Origin: Halomonas litopenaei
GTDB lineage: Bacteria > Pseudomonadota > Gammaproteobacteria > Pseudomonadales > Halomonadaceae
Direction of reading: 5' to 3'
Assembly (NCBI RefSeq): GCF_017303055.1
Contig: NZ_JAEKJT010000005.1
Coordinates: forward strand, 248,001-312,000
DNA length: 64,000 nucleotides
The translations under genes and the position numbers were made by a program. The notes below the pieces were generated by a model, which was not told the origin of the DNA, ran no database searches, and saw nothing but the letters and a program-made list of their open reading frames with translations. Below are positions 45,569-54,215 of this stretch, in pieces. Within the stretch, counting starts at the first letter, position 1, and each line of letters begins with the position of its first letter.

Positions 45569-46468
45569 ATGCTACCGTCCTTGACCCGCTATTATCTGCT
45601 CGATGTGTTTACCGACCGGCCCTTCGCCGGAAACCCCCTGGCGGTATTTCTCGATGCCGATGGCCTTGAGGCGGAGCGCATGCAAGCGATCGCCAATGAA
45701 CTCAACCTGGCCGAGACGGTGTTCGTCGGGCGGGCCCAGGCCGGCGCTCACTTTCCGCTGCGCATCTTTACCCCCGACAGGGAGCTGCCCTTTGCCGGGC
45801 ATCCCTGCATTGGCACGGCGCACCTGCTGGCGGCCCAGGGACTGGTGGATAACGCCCACAGCGAACTGGTGCTGGACCTTGCCGCAGGGCCCCTGAAGGT
45901 GACCTATGAAGGCGATCTGGCGCGCTTTCGCACTGCCCGTGCCCCGGAGGTTGGCACCAGTACCCTGGGACAAGCCAACGCGGCCGAGCTTGCCGGTCTC
46001 GCCCCGGATGACATCGCGGGTGATCCGGTCCAGGCGTCCTGCGGGCTGCCGTTCCACCTGGTTCCGTTGGCCAGTGTCGATGCCCTGTCGGGCATTCAGC
46101 TGGCCTCGAGTGTCTGGCATTCTCACGTTTCGCCCAGCGGCGTGGAGCAGGTCTATTTTTACGTGAGTGCAGCCAGACAGGCGAAGGGCGCCGGCACGCT
46201 TCACGCGCGAATGTTCTCCCGTCACGGGGGCAGCTTTGTCGAGGACCCGGCAACGGGCAGCGCTGCGGCCGCACTGGCAGGGTTTCTAGGAACAGAAATG
46301 AAGGGCAAGAGCGCCGACTGGCGAATCCATCAGGGCGATGCGATGGGGCGGTCTAGCCTGATCCATGCGCGCGCCCAGCGCGATGACAAGGACAAGGTGA
46401 GCATCGAAATTGCCGGCAAGGCCGTGTTGATCGGCGAGGGGGGACTCTATCCTCAGCCCGGTGGCTAA
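45569..46468 (+). CDS. PhzF-family isomerase
   Basis: A 299-residue PhzF/YddE-fold protein: LLDVFTDRPFAGNPLAVFLD at the start, NLAETVFV with the catalytic Glu, FTPDRELPFAGHPCIGTAHL, and VEDPATGSAAAALAGFL. These proteins are isomerases or racemases of diverse acids; the substrate here is unknown and it is not linked to phenazine genes. ATG at 45569 has GGAG seven bases upstream. Confidence 0.92.
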   Translation: MLPSLTRYYLLDVFTDRPFAGNPLAVFLDADGLEAERMQAIANELNLAETVFVGRAQAGAHFPLRIFTPDRELPFAGHPCIGTAHLLAAQGLVDNAHSELVLDLAAGPLKVTYEGDLARFRTARAPEVGTSTLGQANAAELAGLAPDDIAGDPVQASCGLPFHLVPLASVDALSGIQLASSVWHSHVSPSGVEQVYFYVSAARQAKGAGTLHARMFSRHGGSFVEDPATGSAAAALAGFLGTEMKGKSADWRIHQGDAMGRSSLIHARAQRDDKDKVSIEIAGKAVLIGEGGLYPQPGG

Positions 46469-46666
46469 CGCCTGCTTTCGATGACGGCGCCCGCTGAAGA
46501 CATGCACAGTGAGGCATGGGGAGCCAGCCCGCCACGACGGCGGACGCGGCGCTTTTCCTGATGGCCCTTGAGCGATATAGGCCGCCGTGGGAGTCTGATG
46601 AACACCAGCCGGACGCTGCTGGTGTCAGAGAATGATCCCTGTCCACGCTTCTCAGGAGGAGTCGCC

Positions 46667-47071
46667 ATGTCCCGTCATCTTGCCCTTGCCTTCGCCGCCG
46701 GATTTCTTGCCGTCATCTGCTTCCACCAACCCGTGGTGGGATTGCTCAACGCCTACGGAGTGATCCCCTTTTCACCTTATTCCATGACGCCGGTCGCCCC
46801 TCTCGACGTCCCTGCCTGGTTTTCTGCAAGTTTTTGGGGCGGTGTCTGGGGCCTGGTCATGATGCTGGTGTTTGCGGCAGCACGTATTGAGCGCGGTGGC
46901 TGGTGGAAGGCGGGCCTGTTCGGCGGTATCGCGCTGACGCTGGTGGCGATGCTGGTGGTCTTCCCGCTCAAGGGGCGCGGTATCGATCTTGCCGTGTTTC
47001 CCATTGGCTTTCTGGTCAATGGCGCCTGGGGCATCGGCACCTGGACCTTCGTGCGTGCCTGGCGCCAGTAG
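46667..47071 (+). CDS. Small four-helix membrane protein of unknown function
   Basis: A 134-residue hydrophobic protein with four membrane segments (about 4-24, 48-68, 78-98, 105-128). It contains CFHQPVVGLLNAYGVIPFSP and LDVPAWFSASFWGGVWGLVM. ATG at 46667 follows a strong AGGAGGAG at five bases, so it is surely translated. Proteins of this kind occur in many proteobacteria as uncharacterised genes; I do not know a function. Confidence 0.82.
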   Translation: MSRHLALAFAAGFLAVICFHQPVVGLLNAYGVIPFSPYSMTPVAPLDVPAWFSASFWGGVWGLVMMLVFAAARIERGGWWKAGLFGGIALTLVAMLVVFPLKGRGIDLAVFPIGFLVNGAWGIGTWTFVRAWRQ

Positions 47072-47144
47072 CAGCGCCGCAATGCCAGCGGCCCCGTTGG
47101 GTCAGTTCACCTCCACGGGGCCGCTTGGCGTAAGCGCCTGCTGG

Positions 47145-48359
47145 TCAGTTCTCGGTGGCGGCCGTGCCTACTGGAGCCGCAGGAGGTCTGGTCACAATAC
47201 AGCGGTAGCAGACCAGCGCCAGCATTCCGGAAAGCCCGATGGCGATCGCCATGCTATGGGAGGTGCCGTCGTGTAACTGGCCGACCAGCGCGCCTGCGGC
47301 GGCGGCGATACTCATCTGGATAAACCCGAACAGCGCCGAGGCCGAGCCCGCACAATGAGGGTTGGGCGCCAGGGCGCCTCCCATGGTCTGCGGCATGATG
47401 ATGCCGAAGCCGACCATGTAGACCATGTTGGGGACGATGACAGCCCAGGGCGTATGCACCCCGGCCACTGACAGCAAGGCCATGGTGATACCGCCCAGGG
47501 CAGCGATCAGCGTCGCTACCGTCAGCAGCTGGTGTCGGCTACGCCGACGGCTGAGCTTGGCGCTTGCCATCGAGCCGATAAAGAAGCCCAGCACGATAGC
47601 GGCGAACAGATAGCCGTAGACGTCGGGACTGACACCCATGTAGTCGATCAGCACGAAGGATGAGCCTGATAGAAAGGCGAACAGGCCGGAGAAAGCCGCG
47701 GCGTTGGCCAGGGTATAGCCGATAAAGTCTCGCTGTCCGAGCAATGAGCGGAAGGTGGTAGCCAGTGCCGAGGGCTTGATCGACTGGCGGCGATCCTTGG
47801 GCAGTGGCTCCGGCATCATCGCGATCAGCCCAAGCATGGCCAGGGCGTAGAACGCCAGTGCCAGGAAGATCGCGTCCCAGCCGAACCACACCAGCAGGCC
47901 CGCGCCCACCACCGGTGCCAGCGCCGGGGCCAGGGCCATGACGCTGGCCATGTAGGAAAGGATACGGCTGGCCTCGAAGGGGCCGTGGATGTCGCGTACT
48001 GCGGCCCGGCCCAGCACCGGTCCGGCAGAGCCGCCCAGGGCCTGGAAGAAGCGCGCCACCAGCAGTGTCTCAATGTTGGGGGCGAACGCGCAGGCCAGGC
48101 TTGCCAGCAGGAAGATACCCATGCCGGCGGCGAGAATCGGCTTGCGGCCGAAACGGTCCGACAGTGGGCCGCACAGCAGTTGCGCCATGGCAAAGCCAAT
48201 CAGGTACAGCGATAGGGTCAACTGGATCTGGTCGGCGCCGGTACCGAGGGCCTCACGCATGGCGGGCATGGCGGGAAGATACATGTCGGTGGCCAGCGGC
48301 CCCAGAGCGGTCAGCGCGGCCAGCAGGCCTACCGTGGCGCGGGATGTCGGGTTCAGCAC
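47145..48359 (-). CDS. Bcr/CflA-family multidrug efflux MFS transporter
   Basis: A 404-residue transporter with 12 membrane segments: LTALGPLATDMYLPAMPAM at the start, the MFS loop GPLSDRFGRKPIL, and ARFFQALGGSAGPVLGRAAV, which is typical of Bcr/CflA. The GTG at 48359 was taken as start. A strong hairpin separates it from the homogentisate operon, so it is likely a separate unit despite the same direction. Confidence 0.92.
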   Translation of the reverse strand: MLNPTSRATVGLLAALTALGPLATDMYLPAMPAMREALGTGADQIQLTLSLYLIGFAMAQLLCGPLSDRFGRKPILAAGMGIFLLASLACAFAPNIETLLVARFFQALGGSAGPVLGRAAVRDIHGPFEASRILSYMASVMALAPALAPVVGAGLLVWFGWDAIFLALAFYALAMLGLIAMMPEPLPKDRRQSIKPSALATTFRSLLGQRDFIGYTLANAAAFSGLFAFLSGSSFVLIDYMGVSPDVYGYLFAAIVLGFFIGSMASAKLSRRRSRHQLLTVATLIAALGGITMALLSVAGVHTPWAVIVPNMVYMVGFGIIMPQTMGGALAPNPHCAGSASALFGFIQMSIAAAAGALVGQLHDGTSHSMAIAIGLSGMLALVCYRCIVTRPPAAPVGTAATEN

Positions 48360-48399
48360 GTGCAGCTCCAGATCGGCGATGGCAAGTGTCAGGGAACGC

Positions 48400-48427
48400 G
48401 AAGGGAGCGCCGCGCGACGCTCCCTTC
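48400..48427 (-). terminator. Hairpin between maiA and the MFS gene
   Basis: GAAGGGAGCG and CGCTCCCTTC form a perfect 10-bp stem with an 8-base loop, 130-157 bases after the maiA stop. It probably ends the hmgA-fahA-maiA transcript. Confidence 0.55.
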
Positions 48428-48493
48428 ACGATGATATGGCGGGCTGCTCGGCCATACCGGCAGCGCCTGGTGGGGCCTCGGGTGGCTGACCAG

Positions 48494-48519
48494 GGTAGCT
48501 GGCTAAGGTAGCTGGCTAA
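48494..48519. repeat. 13-bp direct tandem duplication
   Basis: GGTAGCTGGCTAA occurs twice head to tail, followed by degenerate copies (GATAGCGG, CGTAGCCGAGTAG, TGTAGCCGA) up to 48555. It lies between the MFS gene and maiA. Confidence 0.8.
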
Positions 48520-48556
48520 GATAGCGGAGCAGCGTAGCCGAGTAGTGTAGCCGATC

Positions 48557-49192
48557 TCAGCGCGCGTCGGGCTGAACCTCGGGTGCCGCTTTGGCGAACG
48601 CTGGTAGACAGCGAGCCTGCTCGCAGATCGCTTGTATCGCGGGATAGGCGGACAGGTCACAGTCGAAGCGTTCGGCGTTGAACACCTGCGGCACCAGACA
48701 GACGTCGGCCAGGGTCGGCTGATCGCCAACACAGAACCTGCCTCTATGAGGCTCAAGCATGGTCTCGACCGCTGTCAGCCCCGTGGCTACCCAGTGGCGG
48801 TACCAGGCCAGCCGGGAGTCTTGGGACAGGCCTAGCGCGCCGGTCAGATGCGTCAGCACCCGCAGGTTATTGAGCGGATGGATATCGCAGGCGATGACCT
48901 GGGCCAGGGCGCGGATGCGCGCCCGCTGTGCGGCATCGCCGGGCAGCAGCGGCGGATCGGGATAGCATTCGTCCAGATATTCGCACAGCGCCAGGGACTG
49001 GGTCAGCGGCTGCCCATCATCGGTGATCAGGGTCGGCACCAGCCCCTGGGGGTTGCGCGCCAGATTGACGCTGTCCCGCTGCTCGCCCTTGCTCAGGTCG
49101 ATCGGATGATGGTCGAGGGAGATGCCCTTGAGGTTGGCGACGATTCGCACCCGATAGGCCGCCGAAGAGCGGAAATAGCCGTAGAGCTGCAT
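48557..49192 (-). CDS. maiA: Maleylacetoacetate isomerase
   Basis: Zeta-class glutathione transferase of tyrosine/homogentisate breakdown, 211 residues. The glutathione-site motif FRSSAAYRVRIVANLKGI and NPQGLVPTLITDDG are present; the helical domain has CDIHPLNNLRVL, typical of MAAI. Last gene of hmgA-fahA-maiA. Confidence 0.96.
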   Translation of the reverse strand: MQLYGYFRSSAAYRVRIVANLKGISLDHHPIDLSKGEQRDSVNLARNPQGLVPTLITDDGQPLTQSLALCEYLDECYPDPPLLPGDAAQRARIRALAQVIACDIHPLNNLRVLTHLTGALGLSQDSRLAWYRHWVATGLTAVETMLEPHRGRFCVGDQPTLADVCLVPQVFNAERFDCDLSAYPAIQAICEQARCLPAFAKAAPEVQPDAR

Positions 49193-49213
49193 GTGGAGTA
49201 TCCGCTGGTGGGA

Positions 49214-50230
49214 TCAGAGTGTGTACTTCACCACTCGCTGGTCGATGGCACCGAAGATGCTGTGACCGCCGTCGTCGAACATCTCGATGCGCACGCGATC
49301 GCCGAAGCGCATGAAGGGTGTCGTGCTGTCACCGTGGAGAATCTTCTCTACCATGCGTACCTCGGCCAGGCAGCTATAGCCTACGCCACCGTCGGCCACC
49401 GGTTTGCCGGGGCCGCCATCCGGGTCCGGGTTGGACACGGTGCCGGAGCCGATCACCGCACCGGCACCCAGGTGGCGGGTGCGCGCGGCGTGGGCCACCA
49501 GTCGGGGGAAGCTGAAAATCATGTCGGGCCCCGCCTCAGGCGCGCCGAACATCTCGCCGTTGAGGTGAACCGTCAGCGGCAGGTGCACGCGGCCATCGCG
49601 CCAGGCCTCGCCCAGCTCGTCCGGGGTGACGCAGACCGGCGAGAAGCTGGAGGCCGGCTTGGCCTGAAAGAAGCCGAAGCCCTTGGCCAGCTCGCCAGGA
49701 ATCAAGCCACGCAGACTGACGTCGTTGACCAGCATGATCAGCTTGATATGTCCGGCTGCCTGCTCGGGGCTGGTCGCCATGGGTACGTCGTCGGTGATGA
49801 CGGCAAGCTCACCCTCGAAGTCGATGCCATGGTCCTCGCTGATCGCCTCGATATCGTCAAAGGGACCGATAAAGCGGTCGCCGCCGCCCTGGTACATCAG
49901 CGGGTCGCTCCAGAAGGTCTCTGGCATCTCGGCGTTGCGCGCCTGGCGTACCAGCTGTACGTGATTGAGATAGGCCGAGCCATCGGCCCAGTGGTAGGTG
50001 CGTGGCAGCGGCGAGTGCAGTGAGTGATGGTCGAGCTCGAAGGCCTGATCCAGCTCGCCGTCATTGAGCCGCCGGTAGATGTCCTCGAGCTGGGGCGCGT
50101 TGGTGTCCCAATCTTCCATCAACTGTTGCAGGGTGGTGGCGATCTGGGGAACGCGCACGGCGCGAGTCAGGTCACGGGAGACGACCACCAGTTCGCCGTC
50201 GCGTCCGCTCTTGAGGCTAGCCAGTTTCAT
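49214..50230 (-). CDS. fahA: Fumarylacetoacetase
   Basis: Splits fumarylacetoacetate to fumarate and acetoacetate. The 338-residue protein belongs to the bacterial FAH group: MKLASLKSGRDGELVVVSRD at the start, HGIDFEGELAVITDDV with metal-binding Glu residues, IMLVNDVSLRGL, and VIGSGTVSNPDPDGGPGKP. ATG at 50230 has AAGGA eight bases upstream; 23 further codons upstream are unconserved. About 26 bases after the hmgA stop, so co-transcribed. Confidence 0.95.
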   Translation of the reverse strand: MKLASLKSGRDGELVVVSRDLTRAVRVPQIATTLQQLMEDWDTNAPQLEDIYRRLNDGELDQAFELDHHSLHSPLPRTYHWADGSAYLNHVQLVRQARNAEMPETFWSDPLMYQGGGDRFIGPFDDIEAISEDHGIDFEGELAVITDDVPMATSPEQAAGHIKLIMLVNDVSLRGLIPGELAKGFGFFQAKPASSFSPVCVTPDELGEAWRDGRVHLPLTVHLNGEMFGAPEAGPDMIFSFPRLVAHAARTRHLGAGAVIGSGTVSNPDPDGGPGKPVADGGVGYSCLAEVRMVEKILHGDSTTPFMRFGDRVRIEMFDDGGHSIFGAIDQRVVKYTL

Positions 50231-50256
50231 CGCAGGATTCCTTGTTGTCGCGTGGC

Positions 50257-51576
50257 TCAGGGCCGGTTCGGGTCGAAGTGGGAGCGCAGTCCCTGCCATA
50301 CGCTCACGTAGTCGCGTTGGCGGAAGTCGGCGGCCAGAGCCTTTTCAGTGGGCTGGAACACGTAGCGACTCTCGAACATGAAGGCCAGAGTCGCGCCCAG
50401 GTAGTGGGGTTCCAGGCATGCGTTCGAGGCCTTCTCGAAGCTCTCGGCGTCGGGGCCATGGGGCGACATGCAGTTATGCAGGCTGGCGCCGCCGGGCAGG
50501 AAGCCCCCAGCCTTGGCGTCGTACTCGCCATGGATCAAGCCCATGAATTCGCTCATCAGGTTGCGATGGAAGTAGGGCGGGCGGAAGGTGTTTTCGGCCA
50601 CCATCCAGCGTGGCGGAAAGATCACGAAATCGATATTGGCCATGCCCGGGGTATCCGACGGAGAGGTCAGCACGGTGAAGATCGATGGATCCGGGTGGTC
50701 AAAGCTCACCGTGTTGATGGTGTTGAAGTTGGCCAGGTCGTACTTGCAGGGTGTCAGGTTACCGTGCCAGGCCACCACGTTCAGTGGCGAGTGGTCGAGC
50801 CGGGCCGCCCATAACCTGCCTGAAAACTTGGCCACCAGCTCGATGTCTCCGCTGACGTCCTCATAGGCGGCGACGGGTGACAGGAAATCGCGCGGATTGG
50901 CCAGGCCGTTGGCCCCGATAGGGCCAAGCCCCGGCAGCTCCAGCGGACTGCCGTAGTTTTCGCAGACATAGCCTCGGGCCTGGTCGCCCTCAACAATGCG
51001 TACCTGGAACTTGACCCCACGGGGGATCAGCGCGATCTCGCCATTCCCTACGTCCAGGGGGCCGAACTCGGTGCGCAGGCGCAGGGTGCCGAGCTGGGGC
51101 ACGATCAGCAGCTCACCGTCGGCGCTGTAGAAGAAGCGCTCGGTCATGTCGCTGTTGCAGGCATAGAGGTGGACGCCGCAGCCGGTCTGGGTGCCGGCGT
51201 CGCCATTGACCGCGATGGTGGTCAGGCCGTCGATGAAGTCGGTGGCCGCCTCGGGCATAGGGACTGGGTCCCAGCGCATCTGGTTGGGGTCTGCGGCAGG
51301 CCGTGATAGCGGCGCGGTGGCGAGATCACCGCCATCCAATGGATGGTAGGCACTTTGGGCCACCGACGGGCGGATGCGGTAGAGCCAACTTCTCAGGTTG
51401 TGGCTACGCGGCGCGGTAAAGGCCGAGCCGGTGAGCTGCTCGGCGTACAACCCGTAAGGGCATCGCTGGGGCGAATTCTGCCCTTGGGGCAGGGCGCCAG
51501 GCAGTGCCTCGCTGGTGAAGTGGTTACGAAAGCCACTCTGGTAGGTCAGAGAGCTTCGTCCAGGGCGGGGAGACAT
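50257..51576 (-). CDS. hmgA: Homogentisate 1,2-dioxygenase
   Basis: Fe(II) ring-cleaving dioxygenase, 439 residues. Seen: [19 protein letters not shown] near the start, and [20 protein letters not shown] and [19 protein letters not shown], which hold the iron ligands His, Glu and His. ATG at 51576 has GGAGG seven bases upstream. First gene of hmgA-fahA-maiA. An inverted repeat just upstream (51623-51640) is a candidate operator. Confidence 0.97.
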   Translation of the reverse strand: MSPRPGRSSLTYQSGFRNHFTSEALPGALPQGQNSPQRCPYGLYAEQLTGSAFTAPRSHNLRSWLYRIRPSVAQSAYHPLDGGDLATAPLSRPAADPNQMRWDPVPMPEAATDFIDGLTTIAVNGDAGTQTGCGVHLYACNSDMTERFFYSADGELLIVPQLGTLRLRTEFGPLDVGNGEIALIPRGVKFQVRIVEGDQARGYVCENYGSPLELPGLGPIGANGLANPRDFLSPVAAYEDVSGDIELVAKFSGRLWAARLDHSPLNVVAWHGNLTPCKYDLANFNTINTVSFDHPDPSIFTVLTSPSDTPGMANIDFVIFPPRWMVAENTFRPPYFHRNLMSEFMGLIHGEYDAKAGGFLPGGASLHNCMSPHGPDAESFEKASNACLEPHYLGATLAFMFESRYVFQPTEKALAADFRQRDYVSVWQGLRSHFDPNRP

Positions 51577-51622
51577 GAAAGACACCTCCATCGAAGAGAC
51601 GACTGCTGATGTCCTTTCAATA

Positions 51623-51640
51623 TAGTTTCAAAAGAAACTA
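51623..51640 (-). promoter_or_regulatory. Palindrome upstream of hmgA, candidate operator
   Basis: TAGTTTC-AAAA-GAAACTA is a perfect 7-bp inverted repeat ending about 46 bases before the hmgA ATG. This is where a repressor would block transcription. Candidate regulators in the neighbourhood are the MarR protein at 53554 and the IclR protein at 55227; the assignment is open. Confidence 0.5.
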
Positions 51641-52101
51641 ATTGGCACGTGACTTTAGTGGAATACGCCCAAAGAGTGTTCTCCGACACGGTTCGCGCAA
51701 GACGGGCGTGAAGTTTATGCGCTTCCACTTTCCGGCAAAACGTCTTGCTAGCGGGACTTTTTCATGCTGAACAAGCACTTTTTTGTTGCTGGTGAAGACG
51801 TGATAACACGGCGGCTAAAGTGCACTTCGGTCTCGTTCAACCATCGCTGTACGGATACGATTAACGGCCTAAAATCGATGTTTGTTTTTCACTGCAGGTG
51901 ATCTTTACTTGTGTAATTTCAATGGTTTGTATTTTAATATAAGCGTTTGTTTAATTTAATAAAATAATGATTTATGGGTTCTGCCGGGGACAGCAGCCGC
52001 TCAGGCTGTTGTACGAGCCGCAGGCTCGCGTTCTGCCGACCGGCAAGGCGACGCCGGCAACACCTGCCAGGTATAGGCGGGGAGGCAGACAGGGAGATGA
52101 G
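51641..52101. other. AT-rich promoter region and structured leader of the GGDEF gene
   Basis: No gene seen. 51700-51970 is unusually AT-rich. From about 51985 the leader of the GGDEF gene has two clear hairpins (CAGCAGCC-GCTCA-GGCTGTTG and CGAGCC-GCA-GGCTCG), then further G/C-rich pairing up to the ribosome binding site. It does not match the c-di-GMP riboswitch pattern as I know it. Confidence 0.45.
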
Positions 52102-53304
52102 ATGTCATTGATGGCACCTGAGTTCAGAGAGAGAACCGATCACCAGGTGTACTGGATGACCGGGCAGTTCCGCGAGCGTGACCGTGAAGATGTATATCGC
52201 CGCACCATAAAACCAAGGGTTCGCTTTGAGTCGCGCCTGGCGATTGTCGTGGCGGCGATGATCTTTGGTATGTTTACCATTTCCGATTATTTTTATGTCG
52301 GTCAAAGCGCTGCCTTTTATGCGCTGGTCATCATGCGGGCCATTGTCGTCGGCTGTTGTCTGGCGCTGGCCATGGCCATAGGGCGTTGGGGCAACTACAG
52401 CCAGCGCCTGTGGTTGCACGCCCTGCCGCTCTGGATATTGGCGACCGGCATTATCCTTATCGTCCCGCTGCGCCCTGATACGCTGTCGACGCAGATGCTG
52501 GCGGTCATCGTGGCGATCATGGCGTTCTACCTGCTGATTCCTAACCTGTTGACGGTGGTGACCGGCGCCAGCCTGTACCTCAGCGTGGGCTTTCTGGTGG
52601 CTGTGGTGCTGGCGACGGAGGTCTCTGCGGTGGTCATCTTGCGCATCACGCTGCTGCTGATCATGGCCAATGTAGTGGGATTCTTTGCGCTGCTTCGGGT
52701 GGAATACCTGCAGCGCAAGCAGTTTGCGTTGTTGCATGAGGAGCGCGGCCACAATCGGCAGCTGCTCAGGGAAATGGCCCATCGGCGTTCTCTGGAGTCA
52801 CAGCTGAGGCGGCTGGCCGAGCAGGACGCATTGACCGGCCTGGCTAACCGAGGCCACTTCATGAAGCGTGCCCAGACCCTATTTCAGCGCTCCCGCGTGG
52901 AAGGCATTCCGCTTAGTCTGTTCATGCTGGATGTCGATCACTTCAAGGTCATCAACGACACCTGGGGCCACAGCCAGGGGGATCAGGTCCTCATCGAAAT
53001 TGCCGAGGCCTGTCAGCAGTCGCTGCGCCCACAGGACATTATCGGGCGTTTCGGCGGCGAAGAGTTTGTGGTGGCGCTGCCGGACACTCGCCTTGACGAT
53101 GCGAAACAGGTGGCTGCCCGCCTGCAGCAGGCTATCGCCGGGCTCGCCTCGCGTTCCGACATGAGCATGCTGGCCTTGAGCGTGACGATCGGCATTGCCG
53201 AAATGCGACCAGGGGATTCGGACCTGGATGCGCTCTTGAAGCGGGCCGACAAGGCGCTGTATGTCGGTAAACGGGAAGGCCGGGATCGCGTCGTGGTGAG
53301 CTGA
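52102..53304 (+). CDS. Membrane diguanylate cyclase (GGDEF)
   Basis: A 400-residue protein that should make cyclic di-GMP. Five to six membrane segments occupy about 45-215, followed by a coiled linker and a C-terminal GGDEF domain (about 235-398) with DALTGLANRGHFMKRAQ, MLDVDHFKVINDTWGHSQGD and the intact active site GRFGGEEFVVALPDT. An inhibitory I-site (RPQD) lies five residues before GGEEF, so product inhibition is likely. ATG at 52102 has AGGGAG five bases upstream. The sensory N-terminus is not a domain I can name. Confidence 0.93.
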   Translation: MSLMAPEFRERTDHQVYWMTGQFRERDREDVYRRTIKPRVRFESRLAIVVAAMIFGMFTISDYFYVGQSAAFYALVIMRAIVVGCCLALAMAIGRWGNYSQRLWLHALPLWILATGIILIVPLRPDTLSTQMLAVIVAIMAFYLLIPNLLTVVTGASLYLSVGFLVAVVLATEVSAVVILRITLLLIMANVVGFFALLRVEYLQRKQFALLHEERGHNRQLLREMAHRRSLESQLRRLAEQDALTGLANRGHFMKRAQTLFQRSRVEGIPLSLFMLDVDHFKVINDTWGHSQGDQVLIEIAEACQQSLRPQDIIGRFGGEEFVVALPDTRLDDAKQVAARLQQAIAGLASRSDMSMLALSVTIGIAEMRPGDSDLDALLKRADKALYVGKREGRDRVVVS

Positions 53305-53394
53305 GTCGGGTGTTACGCCCGCCGACTCAGGGGGGCATACTGGATGGCATCATGAGTGACGGTCGCAAGCGCCACGTTCGTATCACCACACGGA

Positions 53395-53456
53395 TGTCAC
53401 TACAGGGGTGTCACTACAGGGGTGTCACTACAGGGGTGTCACTACAGGGGTGTCAC
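53395..53456. repeat. 14-bp tandem repeat, 4.4 copies
   Basis: TGTCACTACAGGGG is repeated four times without mismatch and followed by TGTCAC. It lies about 100 bases upstream of the marR gene and after the GGDEF gene. The unit is not a multiple of three, and the perfect copies suggest recent slippage. Confidence 0.95.
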
Positions 53457-53553
53457 CGCATTGCTGCCCCTGCCTATCCCGGCTATCGTTCGGTATTCAT
53501 CCATAAGCTGGCGTTCACGTCGGCGGCCGAACGTATCCTCCGGGGAAGACGCC

Positions 53554-54060
53554 ATGGGCTCGCGTGAGCGCGATACCGCTACCAATACCGATATCGCTAG
53601 GCTGGATCTCCAGCAGTTTCTTCCGTACCGGCTGAATCGGCTGGCGGACAGGCTCAGCCAGGCGCTGGCGCAGATGTACGCAGAGCGCTACCAGCTGACC
53701 ATTGCCCAGTGGAGAGTGCTGGCGTGGCTGTCCCATCTGGATGAGCTGTCGGCCAAGCAGATCGCCCAGGCCACGGGCATGGACAAGGTGCGTATCTCCC
53801 GCGCGGTACAGGCGCTGGAGGAGCGAGGGTTCATCCTGCGCCAACCCGCGGATCATGACCAGCGGGTGCAGCACCTACGCCTGACGGCGGCTGGAAGGAC
53901 GCTGTTGTCCACGCTGATTCCCGAGGCAAGACAGTGGGAAGCCGATGTCGTGGCCACGCTCAGCGCTGAGGAATATCGCGACCTGATGGGTCTGGTCGGG
54001 CGGCTTGAAGACCGGCTCGATCAGCTGGAGCAGGGGTGTGATTCCTCTCTTGGGGAATGA
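53554..54060 (+). CDS. MarR-family transcriptional regulator
   Basis: A 168-residue winged-helix regulator: FLPYRLNRLADRLSQALAQM (dimer helices), LTIAQWRVLAWLSHLDELSA, KQIAQATGMDKVRISRAVQA as recognition helix and a wing with QPADHDQRVQHLRLT. ATG at 53554 has GGGGAAG upstream. MarR relatives with this look often repress aromatic-acid catabolism, and the homogentisate operon is 2 kb away, but it could act elsewhere. It is bracketed by two unrelated tandem repeats. Confidence 0.9.
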   Translation: MGSRERDTATNTDIARLDLQQFLPYRLNRLADRLSQALAQMYAERYQLTIAQWRVLAWLSHLDELSAKQIAQATGMDKVRISRAVQALEERGFILRQPADHDQRVQHLRLTAAGRTLLSTLIPEARQWEADVVATLSAEEYRDLMGLVGRLEDRLDQLEQGCDSSLGE

Positions 54061-54067
54061 TCTTTGC

Positions 54068-54133
54068 CTGATCTGTGGCTGATCTGTGGCTGATCTGTGG
54101 CTTATCTGTGGCTTATCTATGGCTGACCTGTGC
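54068..54133. repeat. 11-bp tandem repeat, six copies
   Basis: CTGATCTGTGG three times, then CTTATCTGTGG, CTTATCTATGG and CTGACCTGTGC, starting eight bases after the marR stop. The copies become more divergent toward the 3' end. Confidence 0.93.
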
Positions 54134-54215
54134 TTGAGGGAGGAGACCTACGACGGCGCTCCCTAGCCGTGATGATCAGCCTCACTTGGTGAGAGGTCGG
54201 GCAGACGATGTAGCG

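Noticed and set aside
48848..50023. 391-codon plus-strand frame
   Set aside because: Antisense to maiA and fahA; no motif.
51970..52101. Possible c-di-GMP riboswitch in front of the GGDEF gene
   Set aside because: The hairpins do not show the conserved GEMM-I or GEMM-II sequence elements as I know them.
53395..53456. Possible CRISPR array
   Set aside because: The 14-bp units abut with no spacers, and no cas genes are in the window, so it is a plain tandem repeat.
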